A stretch of DNA of 64,000 nucleotides from Actinoplanes aureus (GTDB lineage: Bacteria > Actinomycetota > Actinomycetes > Mycobacteriales > Micromonosporaceae). The position numbers were made by a program, and so were the translations under genes. The notes under the pieces were generated by a model. That model did not search any database and had not been told where the DNA came from. It was given only the letters and a program-made list of their open reading frames with translations. The stretch spans positions 124,001-188,000 of the forward strand of contig NZ_JADQTO010000012.1 of NCBI RefSeq assembly GCF_015704865.1. The letters are read 5' to 3'. How positions within the stretch are numbered: position 1 is the stretch's first letter; every line of letters begins with the position of its first letter. This document shows positions 1 to 9,180 of this stretch, piece by piece.

Positions 1-256
1 TGGGCGGCCAGGCGAGCAGCCGCGCGTCACCGTCGTGGAACGCGTCCGGCAGTTCCTTCCGGACAGCCTCGGCGTGCTCGGGATCCGCGCGGGTGAACAG
101 GGTGATCGTCTCGGGCCGCTCGCGGACGTTCGCGGCGATCATCGCGACCTGCGCGGCGGTCTTGCCCTGGCAGTAGACGGCTTCGGGATAGCCGCGCCGG
201 CTCGCCCGGTCGACGTCCAGGGTGGCGAACGCCGACAGATCCGGCGCGTCAGTCAT
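1..256 (-). CDS. larB: LarB, N-terminal part (window edge)
   Basis: Carboxylase of nickel-pincer cofactor synthesis. In known Lar systems LarB acts on nicotinic acid adenine dinucleotide before LarE adds sulfur. Only the first 85 or so residues are in the window. They carry the LarB opening: an acidic segment (TLDVDRASRRGYPE) followed by a YCQGKT stretch, matching the family's GFPEVV(Y/F)xxGKT region. The ATG at 256 overlaps the larE stop (ATGACTGA), so the two are translationally coupled. The catalytic C-terminal AIR-carboxylase-like domain lies off the edge, so intactness cannot be judged. Confidence 0.8.
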   Translation of the reverse strand, partial: MTDAPDLSAFATLDVDRASRRGYPEAVYCQGKTAAQVAMIAANVRERPETITLFTRADPEHAEAVRKELPDAFHDGDARLLAWPP

Positions 257-1094
257 GGCTCACGCTGACCAGCGGCAGCGTGAACGCACCCGACTGCACG
301 CCGGCGAGATCGACGGCCGCGAACCGGAACCCGGCCGCGGTCACCGCCGCGTGCACGGCCTGACGCAGCGGATCGGTCACCGCACGGACCAGGTCGGACC
401 CGGACAGTTCGATCCGCGCGACCTCGCCGTGGTGGCGAACCCGCAGGTCGGCGAATCCCAGCCGGCGCAGCGCCGCCTCCGCCCGCTCGATCTGGCGCAG
501 CTTCTCCGGGCTCACGATCGAGAAGTGCGGTATCCGCGAGGCCAGGCACGGCGCCGCCGGCTTGTCCGCGCACGGCAGGTCGAAGGCCCGGGCAATCCGG
601 CGTACCGCCGCCTTGTCCAGCCCGGCATCCACCAGCGGGCGCAGCACCCGGTGCTCGGTTGCGGCACGCGAGCCGGGCCGGTCCAGGCGTACGGCGTCGT
701 CGGCGTTCTCCCCGTACGCGACCGCGTCCAGCCGGTGCGCGGCGACCACCTCGTCGTCGATGCGGGTGAACAGCTCGTCGCGGCAGTGGAAGCAGCGGTC
801 CGGGCCGTTGGCCTGGTACTCGGGCCGATCGCCCTCGCGGGTCGCCACCTCGACCACCGCGACTCCGATGTGGCGGGCCACCTCGTGGGCGGCGGTCCGC
901 TCGTCGGCGGCCAGGCTCGCCGACACTCCGAGGACGGCCACCACCCGCTCGCGGCCCAGCGACCGCGCCGCCAGCGCGAGCAGCACCGAGGAGTCCACAC
1001 CGCCGGAGAACGCGACGCCGAGTCGACCGACCCCGGCGAGAATCTCGCCCATCCGAGCCGTGACGCCCTCGGCGAAGTCTGCCAGGGTGTCCAT
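249..1094 (-). CDS. larE: LarE, ATP-dependent sacrificial sulfur transferase
   Basis: PP-loop enzyme that activates the pincer precursor with ATP and inserts sulfur to make the Ni-pincer cofactor of lactate racemase-type enzymes. About 281 residues, normal for LarE. The PP-loop FSGGVDSS is at residues 29-36. Three cysteines stand out: C101 and C104 (CFHC) and C183 (PCLASR). The last is the sacrificial-sulfur position of classical LarE; the three-cysteine pattern resembles LarE forms that carry an Fe-S cluster and may recycle. I chose the second ATG (1094) because the GAAGGGGG ribosome site is too close to the first (1097). It is co-translated with larB. No larA or larC is visible; they may lie beyond the left edge. 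Confidence 0.88.
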   Translation of the reverse strand: MDTLADFAEGVTARMGEILAGVGRLGVAFSGGVDSSVLLALAARSLGRERVVAVLGVSASLAADERTAAHEVARHIGVAVVEVATREGDRPEYQANGPDRCFHCRDELFTRIDDEVVAAHRLDAVAYGENADDAVRLDRPGSRAATEHRVLRPLVDAGLDKAAVRRIARAFDLPCADKPAAPCLASRIPHFSIVSPEKLRQIERAEAALRRLGFADLRVRHHGEVARIELSGSDLVRAVTDPLRQAVHAAVTAAGFRFAAVDLAGVQSGAFTLPLVSVSHD

Positions 1095-1136
1095 CATGTC
1101 CCCCTTCTCGACAGTCGCACTACTAGCATGACCTTC

Positions 1137-2141
1137 ATGGGACGGCGTCCCACCATCTACGACGTCGCGCGTGAGGCCGGCGTGGCCGCATCCACGGTGT
1201 CGCGGGCCTATGCCCGGCCGGGCCGGGTCAACACCGACACCGCCCGGCGGGTCTTCGAGGCCGCCACGCGTCTGGGCTACCGGCCCGGCACATCCGGCGG
1301 GCAGCAGTCCGAGGCCCGGACCGTCAACGGAGCCATCGCACTGGTCATCGCCGATGTCACGAATCCCTTCTATGGCGAGATCATCAAGGGCGCCTACGAG
1401 GCGGCCCGTGAAGCCGGCTATCACGTGATCCTCTCGCATACCAACGAGTCCCCGGAGGAGGAGCGCCGAACCATCGAACGCGAGCTCGCCCACGTCGACG
1501 GCATCGTCATCGCCAGCTCCCGGATGACCGACTCGGCACTGCGGATGGTGGCCAAGCAGCGGCCCGTGGTGCTGTTGAACCGGATCATCCCGGAGGCGAG
1601 CTGCGTGGTGAACGACAGCGAGCGCGGGATCCGGCGGGCCCTGGAGCATCTCGGCGCCCTCGGCCATGAGCGCGTCACGTACGTGGCCGGGCCGGAGACC
1701 AGCTGGGCGGACGGGATGCGGTGGCGGGCGTTGCTGACCGCGGCGGCCGAGCTCGACCTGGACGTACGCCGGATCGGTCCCAATGAACCGACCGTGCTCG
1801 CCGGCCTGGCCGCGGCACGGCGCGTGGCGATGGCCGACGCCACGGCCGTACTCGCGTACAACGACGCCCTCGCCATCGGGGTGATGAAGGGCCTGCGCAA
1901 GCTCGGCGTCGCCGTCCCGGACGAGGTCAGCGTGGTCGGGTTCGACAACATCGTCTTCGACGACCTGGTCGAGCCCGCGCTGACCACCATCGCGGCGCCG
2001 TTGTACCGGATGGGCATGACCGGCGTACGCAACTGCATCGCGCTCGCGCAGGGCGCGCAGCCCAGTGGCAGGCCGCTGGTGCTGCCGGTGCGGCTGGTCG
2101 TACGGCAGTCGACCGCCCAGAGCCGGCGGCGCCCGTCATAG
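1137..2141 (+). CDS. LacI-family transcriptional repressor
   Basis: Sugar-responsive repressor of about 334 residues. The N-terminal helix-turn-helix is clear (TIYDVAREAGVAASTVSRAY, followed by a hinge ending LGYRP). A periplasmic-binding-protein-like effector domain follows, with the family landmarks VTNPFYGEI, AVLAYNDALAIGVM and VSVVGFDN. The ATG at 1137 gives the usual MGRRPTIYDVA opening; an in-frame ATG at 1128 is possible. No good ribosome site precedes either. The gene runs convergent to the sugar operon at 2136-9041, overlapping its last gene by a few bases. It is the best candidate for binding the LacI-type operator at 9181-9192, which is inference. Confidence 0.92.
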   Translation: MGRRPTIYDVAREAGVAASTVSRAYARPGRVNTDTARRVFEAATRLGYRPGTSGGQQSEARTVNGAIALVIADVTNPFYGEIIKGAYEAAREAGYHVILSHTNESPEEERRTIERELAHVDGIVIASSRMTDSALRMVAKQRPVVLLNRIIPEASCVVNDSERGIRRALEHLGALGHERVTYVAGPETSWADGMRWRALLTAAAELDLDVRRIGPNEPTVLAGLAAARRVAMADATAVLAYNDALAIGVMKGLRKLGVAVPDEVSVVGFDNIVFDDLVEPALTTIAAPLYRMGMTGVRNCIALAQGAQPSGRPLVLPVRLVVRQSTAQSRRRPS

Positions 2142-2990
2142 GGCTCGCCGGGCCCACTCGTAGGAGATGCGGTGTGACTCCCGTTTCGACTCGACGCTCG
2201 GCTCGTCCACCTCGATCATGAAGTCGCCGTCGTAGCCGTCCGGGATCGCGGCCAGGACGGCGTCGAGGTCCACCACACCGCGACCGGGTTCCGCCCACAG
2301 CCGTTTGGTCCGCTGCACCTGGTGGTAGCTCATGCCGGCGCGACTGCTCGGCGGCAGGTAGTCGGCGAAGCAGTCCTTGATGTGGATCCCGCCGATCCGG
2401 TCGGCGTAGCGGCGGATGAACGCCGCCGGCTCGATCCCGGCCCACCGCAGGTGCCCGGTGTCGGGTCCGAACCCGATGACGTCCGGACCCAGGTCGTCGA
2501 GCAGGCGGACGATCTCGTCCTCGGTCTCGAACACGCCGCCGACGTGCGAGTGGTGCAGCGGGCGCAGCCCCTCGGCCTGGAGCACCCGGCACACCGCACC
2601 GCAGTTGTCGATCGCGCGGGTCAGACGGCCGGCGTCGAAACCGGCGCCGACCGCCGGTTCGGCCATCCGGGCCGGCACGGCCATGGAGGAGATCATCGTA
2701 CGGTCGAGGCCCAGCGCCACCTGGTCCGCGGCGAACCGCTTGGCCCGCTCGATCTCCTCGGCCATGTCCACGGTCTCGTCGAAGGGTGAGCTGAACAGGC
2801 TCAGCGACGGCGACAGGCCGTATCCGGCGATCCAGTCCGCGTACGCGGACGCGCTCATGCCGTCCGGCACGTCGGCCTTCACGGCGGTGAACCCGATCTC
2901 CTGGAAGTCGCGGAACGCCTCCTCGAACACCTCCCGGGTCTTGCCCGCGGTGGCCCAGTACGGAATGGGGTTGGCGGCGATCCGGTTCAT
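2136..2990 (-). CDS. TIM-barrel sugar isomerase/epimerase (AP endonuclease 2-like)
   Basis: Member of the xylose-isomerase-like TIM-barrel family, 284 residues. Likely metal ligands are visible in the family order: HSHVGG, GFGPDTGH, GIHIKDC and a C-terminal FMIEVDEP. Members isomerise, epimerise, dehydrate or eliminate sugars and keto-sugars, so the substrate cannot be read from the fold. It is the last gene of a seven-gene operon; its ATG overlaps the upstream dehydrogenase stop (ATGA). Pairing with a dehydrogenase suggests it acts on a keto-sugar. It is distinct from the second TIM-barrel protein at 4033-4860, so two different steps are likely. Confidence 0.85.
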   Translation of the reverse strand: MNRIAANPIPYWATAGKTREVFEEAFRDFQEIGFTAVKADVPDGMSASAYADWIAGYGLSPSLSLFSSPFDETVDMAEEIERAKRFAADQVALGLDRTMISSMAVPARMAEPAVGAGFDAGRLTRAIDNCGAVCRVLQAEGLRPLHHSHVGGVFETEDEIVRLLDDLGPDVIGFGPDTGHLRWAGIEPAAFIRRYADRIGGIHIKDCFADYLPPSSRAGMSYHQVQRTKRLWAEPGRGVVDLDAVLAAIPDGYDGDFMIEVDEPSVESKRESHRISYEWARRAL

Positions 2991-4036
2991 CACAGCCGCA
3001 CCGGCCGTCCGGTCCGCGCCGACTCGTACGCCCCGGTGATGACCGCTATCGACTGCCGGTTGGTCTCCAGGTCGACGCGCAGCGGCTCGGTGCCGTCCAG
3101 GGCGCCGAGGAAGTTCAGGTACTGCAGCCGGTGCGCGTCCGACAGCTGCCCGGGGTTGCTGCCGGCGGTCGGCACGGCGCGGCTCTCGGTCGTACCCATC
3201 AGTCGTTCCTCCGCTTCGGTATCCGGTGACGTGACCTGGAAGAAGGCCAGCTGGTCGTTGTCGATGACCGAGGAACCCTTGTCGCCGTGCACCTGCAGGC
3301 GCGCGCTGAGCCCCGGGAAGGCGGCGGTGGTGGCGTGCAGCACGCCCAGCGCACCGGATTCGAAGCGCACCACGCCGACCGCCACGTCCTCCACGTCGAT
3401 CCGCTCGTGGGCGAGGGTGCCGGTGTAGGCGAACACCTCCACCGGCCGGCCCAGCGCGGCGATCAGCAGGTCGACGGTGTGCACACCCTGGTTCATCAGG
3501 GCGCCGCCGCCGTCGAGCTGCCAGGTGCCGCGCCAGTCGCCGGAGTCGTAGTAGCTCTGTCCGCGCCACCAGTCGATCGAGGCGATGCCCGAGGTCAGCC
3601 GGCCCAGTTCACCGCGTTCGATGGCGGCGAGCGTGGTCTCGGTGGCCGGGTCGAAGCGGTGCTGCGAGATCACCGTCACGAGAGTCCCGGACTTCTGCCG
3701 CGCCTCGATGATCTCGTCGGTGCGCGCCGCGGTGATCTCCGCGGGCTTCTCGACGATGACGTGCTTGCCGGCCTGCAGGGCCTCGATCGCCACCTCGCCG
3801 TGCCGGCCGGTCGGCGTGCAGACCACCACGATGTCGATCTGTTCGGCGGCCAGGGCGTCGGTCAGCGACGCGAACGCCCGGCCGCCGCGCCGCGCCACCA
3901 GCTCCTCGGCGCGTTCGATCTGGACGTCGACGACCGCGACCAGGTCGAGGCGGTCCGCGAGCTGGCTGATCACCAGGCCGTGGTGACGGCCGATGACCCC
4001 GGCGCCCACCACAGCGATCTTGCGTACGGTGCTCAC
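2990..4036 (-). CDS. Gfo/Idh/MocA-family NAD(P)-dependent oxidoreductase
   Basis: Predicted sugar dehydrogenase or keto-sugar reductase of 348 residues. An N-terminal Rossmann motif (VVGAGVIGRHHG) binds the dinucleotide. The family's EKPAE lysine motif is near residue 97, and a C-terminal substrate domain carries NQGVHTVDLL with the usual His and Asp. It starts at GTG 4036, overlapping the upstream stop as GTGA. The operon holds a second, different member at 4874-5839. This pairing with two TIM-barrel proteins is the enzyme set of the known levoglucosan route, where one such enzyme oxidises C3 and the other reduces the product. Direction and substrate here are not known. Confidence 0.87.
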   Translation of the reverse strand: MSTVRKIAVVGAGVIGRHHGLVISQLADRLDLVAVVDVQIERAEELVARRGGRAFASLTDALAAEQIDIVVVCTPTGRHGEVAIEALQAGKHVIVEKPAEITAARTDEIIEARQKSGTLVTVISQHRFDPATETTLAAIERGELGRLTSGIASIDWWRGQSYYDSGDWRGTWQLDGGGALMNQGVHTVDLLIAALGRPVEVFAYTGTLAHERIDVEDVAVGVVRFESGALGVLHATTAAFPGLSARLQVHGDKGSSVIDNDQLAFFQVTSPDTEAEERLMGTTESRAVPTAGSNPGQLSDAHRLQYLNFLGALDGTEPLRVDLETNRQSIAVITGAYESARTGRPVRL

Positions 4037-4860
4037 TTGTACTCGATCCCCTCGGTCTTCAGTAGCTCGGTGAAGTCCTCGCAGGCGCGGCGGAACTCCT
4101 CCGGTCCGGAGAAGCCGCCCAGCGTCGTGCCGATGTTCAGGTGCGGTTCCAGGGAGAAGAAGCCGTCGAACCCGTCGTGGTGCAGTGCCCGGATCGTCTC
4201 GGCCACCTCGCCGTCGCCGTACCCGGCGGTCACCACCGAACCGTCTACGGCGAGCGCGTCCTTGATCTGGATGTACTCGACGTGCGGGCGCAACATCGCG
4301 TACCCGTCGGTGTAGGGGCGCACGCCGACCTGCACGAAGTTCGCCGGGTCCCAGGCCAGCCGCAGGTGCGGCGAGCCGACCGAGCGCACGATGTCCAGGC
4401 ACCGGTCCGGGACGTCGCCGTAGATCTCCTTCTCGTTCTCGTGCAGCAGGATCAGGTCCGCCTCCTCGGCGACGCGCGCCAGCGCGCGCATCCGGTCGAT
4501 CACCTCATCGCGGTGCGCGGCCGGATCGGCGCCGGGCCGCAGGAAGAACGAGAAGATCCGGATGTACGGCGCGCCGAACAGGTGCGCGACCTCGGCGGCG
4601 TGCCGCATCCGCTCCAGATGCGCGGGGAACGGCTCGTCGATGTAGATCTTGCCGATCGGGGAGCCGATGCTGGACACCGCGAGCCCGTGCCCGGCGAGCG
4701 TCTTCTTCATCGACGCCAGCTGCCCGGGTTCGAGGTCGAGGATGTTGACGTCCCAGGCGCTGCGCAGCTCGACGTGGGTGAGGCCGAGCTCGGACGCGAC
4801 CCGGCACTGCTCGGCGAAGTCGGATGAGATCTCGTCCACGAAACCGGAGAGGGTCCACAT
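4033..4860 (-). CDS. TIM-barrel sugar phosphate isomerase/epimerase
   Basis: 275-residue xylose-isomerase-like TIM barrel. Likely metal-binding segments are LLHENEKEIYGD, AWDPANF, YIQIKDAL and FSLEPHL near the C-terminus. It begins MWTLSGFVDEIS, a common start for sugar isomerase/epimerases in carbohydrate operons. A GAAAGGAC ribosome site lies ahead, and 13 bases separate it from the preceding gene. It overlaps the next gene by GTGA. Relatives include IolE-like dehydratases, 3-keto-glycoside eliminases and ketose epimerases; the operon favours a keto-sugar step, which is inference. Confidence 0.85.
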   Translation of the reverse strand: MWTLSGFVDEISSDFAEQCRVASELGLTHVELRSAWDVNILDLEPGQLASMKKTLAGHGLAVSSIGSPIGKIYIDEPFPAHLERMRHAAEVAHLFGAPYIRIFSFFLRPGADPAAHRDEVIDRMRALARVAEEADLILLHENEKEIYGDVPDRCLDIVRSVGSPHLRLAWDPANFVQVGVRPYTDGYAMLRPHVEYIQIKDALAVDGSVVTAGYGDGEVAETIRALHHDGFDGFFSLEPHLNIGTTLGGFSGPEEFRRACEDFTELLKTEGIEYK

Positions 4861-4873
4861 GCGGGCGGTCCTT

Positions 4874-5839
4874 TCAAGGGTGGTAGATCTGGTCGATCAG
4901 GCGCAGGGACCGGGCGCCCTCCTGCGGCCCGATCCAGAACGGCGCCGGATCCGGCAGCGTCCGGTAGAAGTCGGCGATGAGCAGCTCGTGCGAGGCGCCC
5001 CAGTAACCGCGGCCGCCGGTGCTGACCACCGGTTCGGCGATCGTCTCGACGCGCCCGCCGGCGTGGCTGACGGTCAGGTCACCGCGGATCAGCAGCGTCG
5101 CCCGCTTGGTGGTGATCTCGATGGTCACCGGCGAGTCGACGGCATTGGCGACGGTGGCGAACAGGACGCTGCGGGCGCCGCCGGCGTGGTCGAGAACCAT
5201 GCTCGCGGTGTCCTCCACGTCGATGCCGTCCAGGGCGTACCGGCCGGCCTGGCCACACACCCCCGTGACGTCGCCGAGCAGCCATTCGAGCAGGTCGACG
5301 GTGTGGACGGCCTGGTTGATCAGGACGCCGCCGCCGCTGCGGACACGCTGGCCGCGCCAGGGCCGGGCCTGGTAGTAGGCGCTGTCGCGGTGCCACATGA
5401 CGGTGGCCGAGCCGCCCACGACCGGTCCGAGCCCGCCGGTGGAGAGCAGGTCGTAGGCGGTACGAGTGGCGGTGTTGTAGCGGTTCTGCAGACAGATCCC
5501 GACCTTGAGGTGCGGGTGGCGGCGGGCCGCGTCGATCAGCCGGTCGGCTTCGGCGACGGTGTGCGCGACCGGTTTCTCGAGCAGCACGTTGACGCCGGCC
5601 TCGAGGCAGTCGACGGCCACGCTCGTGTGCTGGTCGTGCGGGGTGCAGATGTGTACGACGTCCGGGCGTACCTCATCGAGCAGTCGACGGTGATCGGTGA
5701 AACGCGGAACGTGCAAGCCCGCGCCCCGGTCGGTGTCGGTGTCGCAGACACCGACCAGGGTGACGCCGGCGAGCTTGCCGATGGCGCCCAGGTGCACGAC
5801 CGAGACGTCACCGCACCCGATCACCGCGGCGGTGGTCAC
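4874..5839 (-). CDS. Gfo/Idh/MocA-family oxidoreductase (second copy)
   Basis: 321-residue NAD(P)-dependent dehydrogenase. The nucleotide-binding start is VIGCGDVSVVHLG, the catalytic lysine motif is EKPVA, and NQAVHTVDLLEWLLG is the conserved substrate-site helix. It differs from the copy at 2990-4036 in its N-terminus and length, so this is not a recent duplication. The GTG start at 5839 overlaps the permease stop (GTGA). Its place directly after the transporter genes suggests it takes the first step on the imported sugar, which is inference. Confidence 0.87.
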   Translation of the reverse strand: MTTAAVIGCGDVSVVHLGAIGKLAGVTLVGVCDTDTDRGAGLHVPRFTDHRRLLDEVRPDVVHICTPHDQHTSVAVDCLEAGVNVLLEKPVAHTVAEADRLIDAARRHPHLKVGICLQNRYNTATRTAYDLLSTGGLGPVVGGSATVMWHRDSAYYQARPWRGQRVRSGGGVLINQAVHTVDLLEWLLGDVTGVCGQAGRYALDGIDVEDTASMVLDHAGGARSVLFATVANAVDSPVTIEITTKRATLLIRGDLTVSHAGGRVETIAEPVVSTGGRGYWGASHELLIADFYRTLPDPAPFWIGPQEGARSLRLIDQIYHP

Positions 5840-6720
5840 TTGACCCCGCCGGCGGTGAGACCGCCGACCAGATAGCGCTGGAACACCAGATAGAGGATCA
5901 CCACCGGCGCGGCGGTGACCAGCGCGGCGGCCATCACCTGCGAGTAGACCGGAATGGCGCCGCCCTCCTGGGTGGCACCGAAGATGGACAGCGCCACCGC
6001 GGCGGTCTGCGTCTCCGGCCGGGTCAGCACCGACGCGAACAGCACGTCGTTCCAGCCCAGCAGGAAGGCGAAGATGCCGGACACCACGATCGCCGGAAGG
6101 CTCAGCGGCACGATGATCCGGAACAGGATCCGTACGGTGGAGGCGCCGTCCATCCGGCCCGCCTCCTCCAGCTCGCGGGGCAGTCCACGCAGGTAGGTCA
6201 CCATCACCCAGGTGGAGAACGGCAGGGCGAAGGTCAGGTACGCCAGGAACAGCCCCCACCTGGTGCCGACCACCGCGACCCCCAGGTAGTTGCCGGCCGA
6301 GGAGTACAGCACGAACACCGGCAGCAGCATCAGGGTGCCCGGGATGCTCTGCATGCCGACCAGCCCGCGCAGGATGGTGATCCGGCCGACGAACGTGTAC
6401 CGCACCAGCACGTACGCGGTCATGGTGCCGAGCACCGCCGAGGCGATCGCCACGAACGTGCACACCAGCATGCTGTTCAGCAGGCCGGTGGACAGGTCCG
6501 CGGTGGTCCAGATGCGGGTGTAGCTGTCCAGCGAGAACGTGCTGGGCCAGAACTCGCCGGAGGCGACGCCGAGGTCGGTGTTCAGCGATGCCAGCACGAT
6601 GTACAGCAACGGGATCAGGACCATGGCGCACAGGCCCACGGTGACGGCGAACAGGACCGCCGGGGGCAGCAGCCGGTGTGCCTCGCCGGCGGCCGGCCGC
6701 CGGCGGGTGGGCGCGGTCAT
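5836..6720 (-). CDS. Carbohydrate ABC transporter permease (MalG type)
   Basis: Inner-membrane permease, 294 residues, with about six hydrophobic segments. The EAA loop appears as ELEEAGRMDGAS in the second half, followed by the FRIIVPLSLPAI helix typical of MalG-type subunits. ATG overlaps the upstream permease stop (ATGA). With the other permease and the lipoprotein it forms a CUT1-type importer. No ATPase gene is present in the operon, as is common in actinobacteria, where a shared MsiK-type ATPase energises several sugar importers. Confidence 0.93.
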   Translation of the reverse strand: MTAPTRRRPAAGEAHRLLPPAVLFAVTVGLCAMVLIPLLYIVLASLNTDLGVASGEFWPSTFSLDSYTRIWTTADLSTGLLNSMLVCTFVAIASAVLGTMTAYVLVRYTFVGRITILRGLVGMQSIPGTLMLLPVFVLYSSAGNYLGVAVVGTRWGLFLAYLTFALPFSTWVMVTYLRGLPRELEEAGRMDGASTVRILFRIIVPLSLPAIVVSGIFAFLLGWNDVLFASVLTRPETQTAAVALSIFGATQEGGAIPVYSQVMAAALVTAAPVVILYLVFQRYLVGGLTAGGVK

Positions 6721-7688
6721 TTGCGGCCTCCCTCTTCGTGCACGTCCAGTCGCAGCGCGCGCAGATAGACGAACAGCGGAATCGCGATGATCAGCAGCGA
6801 GACGATCGCCATCGCCGCGCTGAGACCGAACCGCAGGCTCTGGAAGCTGGTCACGTAGACGATCATCGGCATGACGTTGACGTCGTCCGGGGCGGGCGCG
6901 CCGAACAGGACGAACGGCAGCGTGAAGTTGTTGATGTGATTGAGCGTGGCCAGCAGACAGGCCAGCAGCACCGGGCCGCGCAGGTACGGCAGGATGACGT
7001 GGGTCAGCTTGGGCCACCAGTTCGCCCCGTCGATGGCGGACGCCTCGTGCACCTCGCCGTCGACGCTCTGCAGGCCGGCCAGCGCCATCAGGTAGATGAA
7101 CGGCCAGGCCGCCCAGATCTCCACCAGGATCAGCGTCCAGTACGACTTCGGCCCGCTCAGCCACAACCCGCCGTCGACGTTCGCCTTGGCGAGCAGGTTG
7201 TTGACGATGCCGTCCGGTTGCAGCATGGTCCGCCACACGGTGGCCACCACGAAGGACGGCAGAACATAGGGGATCAGGAACACCGCCCGGACCAGGGACC
7301 GGCCGCGGTAGGCGTTCTGGGTGGCCACCGCGGCGGCGATCCCGAACGGGACGGTCGCCGCGGTGGACAGCACCGCGAACGAGACGCTGATCCAGATCGA
7401 GTTCGGCAGGCCGGACTGGAACGCCTCGACGAAGTTGTCCAGGCCGATGAACGGCGCCTCCAGCCACCGGCGCAGCGTGTACTGGTCCAGGTCGATCAGC
7501 GAGATGTAGACCGCCAGCAGCAGCGGGATGATGATGATCAGCGTCATCAGCAGCCCACCGGGGATCAGCATCCAGAGCGGGCGCTGCTGTTCGGTGACAC
7601 CGCGGCGGCGCCGCTCCCGGTGGCCGGGTGCCGCCGCGGTGTCCTCGCCGCGCTCGGCGAGCGTGGTGGTGGTGCCGTCGTCAGTCAT
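6717..7688 (-). CDS. Carbohydrate ABC transporter permease (MalF type)
   Basis: 323-residue membrane protein with about six transmembrane segments after a charged 35-residue cytoplasmic N-terminus. The EAA-loop equivalent reads GEVHEASAIDGANWW, followed by FVLFGAPAPDDV and a C-terminal Arg-rich tail. It is the MalF-type partner of the next gene and overlaps it by ATGA. The substrate-binding lipoprotein lies 12 bases upstream. It probably forms the heterodimeric channel of a CUT1 importer for a mono- or oligosaccharide, plausibly a uronide or related sugar given the neighbours. Confidence 0.93.
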   Translation of the reverse strand: MTDDGTTTTLAERGEDTAAAPGHRERRRRGVTEQQRPLWMLIPGGLLMTLIIIIPLLLAVYISLIDLDQYTLRRWLEAPFIGLDNFVEAFQSGLPNSIWISVSFAVLSTAATVPFGIAAAVATQNAYRGRSLVRAVFLIPYVLPSFVVATVWRTMLQPDGIVNNLLAKANVDGGLWLSGPKSYWTLILVEIWAAWPFIYLMALAGLQSVDGEVHEASAIDGANWWPKLTHVILPYLRGPVLLACLLATLNHINNFTLPFVLFGAPAPDDVNVMPMIVYVTSFQSLRFGLSAAMAIVSLLIIAIPLFVYLRALRLDVHEEGGRK

Positions 7689-7700
7689 GGCAGCCGGCTT

Positions 7701-9041
7701 CTATTTCGCCCGGTCCAGAGAGGACTGCGCGGCCTTCTGGGCGTCCGCCAGCCGGGCGTCGAGCTGCGCGTCGCTCACCGATCCCTTCGACAGGTCGGGG
7801 ATCGACTGCACCACCACGTTGGTCAGGGCCAGCTGGATGTCCGCCCACGCGCCGGTGAACGGGGTCGCCACCGACTTCTTGGCGGCCTCGGCCACCGTCG
7901 CCAGCTGCTGATCCGACTTCAGGGTGTCCAGCGCCGCGGCGTTCGCCGGCAGGTTACCGACCGCCTTGTAGTACTCCAGCTGCACTTCCTGGTCGGTGAT
8001 CAGCTTGACGAACTCGAACGCCAGGTCCTGGTTCTTCGAGTAGTCGGCGACCAGCAGGTTGTCGCCGGACAGGATGCTGGCGGCCTCCACACCGTTCGCC
8101 GGGCGGCTGGTAGCGCCGGGCGGCACGGTCGGCAGCAGCGCGAACGACCACTTGCCCTTGGTCGCCCCGCCGTCGAGGGCCTTGGCGGCGGTCGCGGAGG
8201 TCAGCGCCATGTAGGCGGTCTTGCCCTTGGCGAACTCGGCGATCGCCTGCGAGTTGCTCCAGCCGATCGCGGCCGGGTTGACCACCTTGTCGGTGGTGAG
8301 CCAGCCGAAGTAGGTCTGGTACGCCTTCTTGGTGGTCGGGTCGGTGAGCTTGGCCGTCTTGCCGTCGACGAGCGGGTTGCCGGCCTGCACCGACATGCCC
8401 CAGACGAACTTCCACGGGTCGAAGTTGTCCTTGTAGCCGACCGACAGGCCGTACTGATCGCCCGTGGTCAGCTGCTTGGCGTGCTGGGTCAGCTCGTCCC
8501 AGGTGGCCGCCGGCTTGCTGATCCCGGCCGCCTTGAGAATCTCGGTGTTGTAGACCATGACGAACGGCCGGCTCACCCACGGGACGCCGACCTGGTTCTG
8601 CTCGTCCGGTCCGGAGATGCCCAGGGTCGCCGGCACGAATTTGTCCTTGCCGCCGATCTTGTCCCACTGCTCGTCGCCCAGCTTCACGAACGCGCCGGTC
8701 GAGTACGCCGTCGGCGTCAGCGTGGTGCCGACCGCGTACACGTCGGGACCGCTGCCCGCCACGACCGACGTCTGGATCTTCGTCAGCTCGTCGTTCGCGG
8801 TCGCGAACGTCTCGAACTCGACGGTGGCACCGGTCTGCGCCTTGAACTTGTCGCTGACCGACTTCTGCCAGGCCTGGAACTCCTCCGGGTACTGCGTGTT
8901 CGCGCCGATCAGCACGTTGAGGGTCTTGCCCTCGCCGCCGCCGCCGCCCTCGTCGTCACCGCCGCCGCAGGCGACGAGCCCGGCCGTCAGGGTGACCGCA
9001 CCGGCCAGCGCCACGACCGCGCGCATCCTTCTCAAAGCCAT
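7701..9041 (-). CDS. Sugar ABC transporter substrate-binding lipoprotein
   Basis: 446-residue extracellular solute-binding protein (family 1 type). The N-terminal signal sequence ends in the lipobox LVAC, with the acylated cysteine at residue 25, followed by a Gly/Asp-rich linker. The mature domain has typical motifs such as AFEFVKLITD near the C-terminus. A GGAGAAGG ribosome site lies just upstream of the ATG. It is the first gene of the seven-gene operon and faces uxaC across a 184-base region that holds the LacI-type operator. It sets importer specificity; the ligand cannot be read from sequence. Confidence 0.94.
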   Translation of the reverse strand: MALRRMRAVVALAGAVTLTAGLVACGGGDDEGGGGGEGKTLNVLIGANTQYPEEFQAWQKSVSDKFKAQTGATVEFETFATANDELTKIQTSVVAGSGPDVYAVGTTLTPTAYSTGAFVKLGDEQWDKIGGKDKFVPATLGISGPDEQNQVGVPWVSRPFVMVYNTEILKAAGISKPAATWDELTQHAKQLTTGDQYGLSVGYKDNFDPWKFVWGMSVQAGNPLVDGKTAKLTDPTTKKAYQTYFGWLTTDKVVNPAAIGWSNSQAIAEFAKGKTAYMALTSATAAKALDGGATKGKWSFALLPTVPPGATSRPANGVEAASILSGDNLLVADYSKNQDLAFEFVKLITDQEVQLEYYKAVGNLPANAAALDTLKSDQQLATVAEAAKKSVATPFTGAWADIQLALTNVVVQSIPDLSKGSVSDAQLDARLADAQKAAQSSLDRAK

Positions 9042-9180
9042 CGTCCTTCTCCCTCGGTGTGGCCCGCCGGTACGGTGTGATCCGCGTTACGGCGATGCAG
9101 AGTTACGAGAAGGTTTCGTCGATGCATCCGAATTAATCAACGAGTTGCCAGATGTTGCCGTCGCCGCGATGCAACAAACG

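Noticed and set aside
6678..9080. Open frame of 800 codons on the plus strand opposite the sugar transporter operon
   Set aside because: It lies antisense to three well-supported genes and has no family motif; composition follows from high-GC codon use of the real genes.
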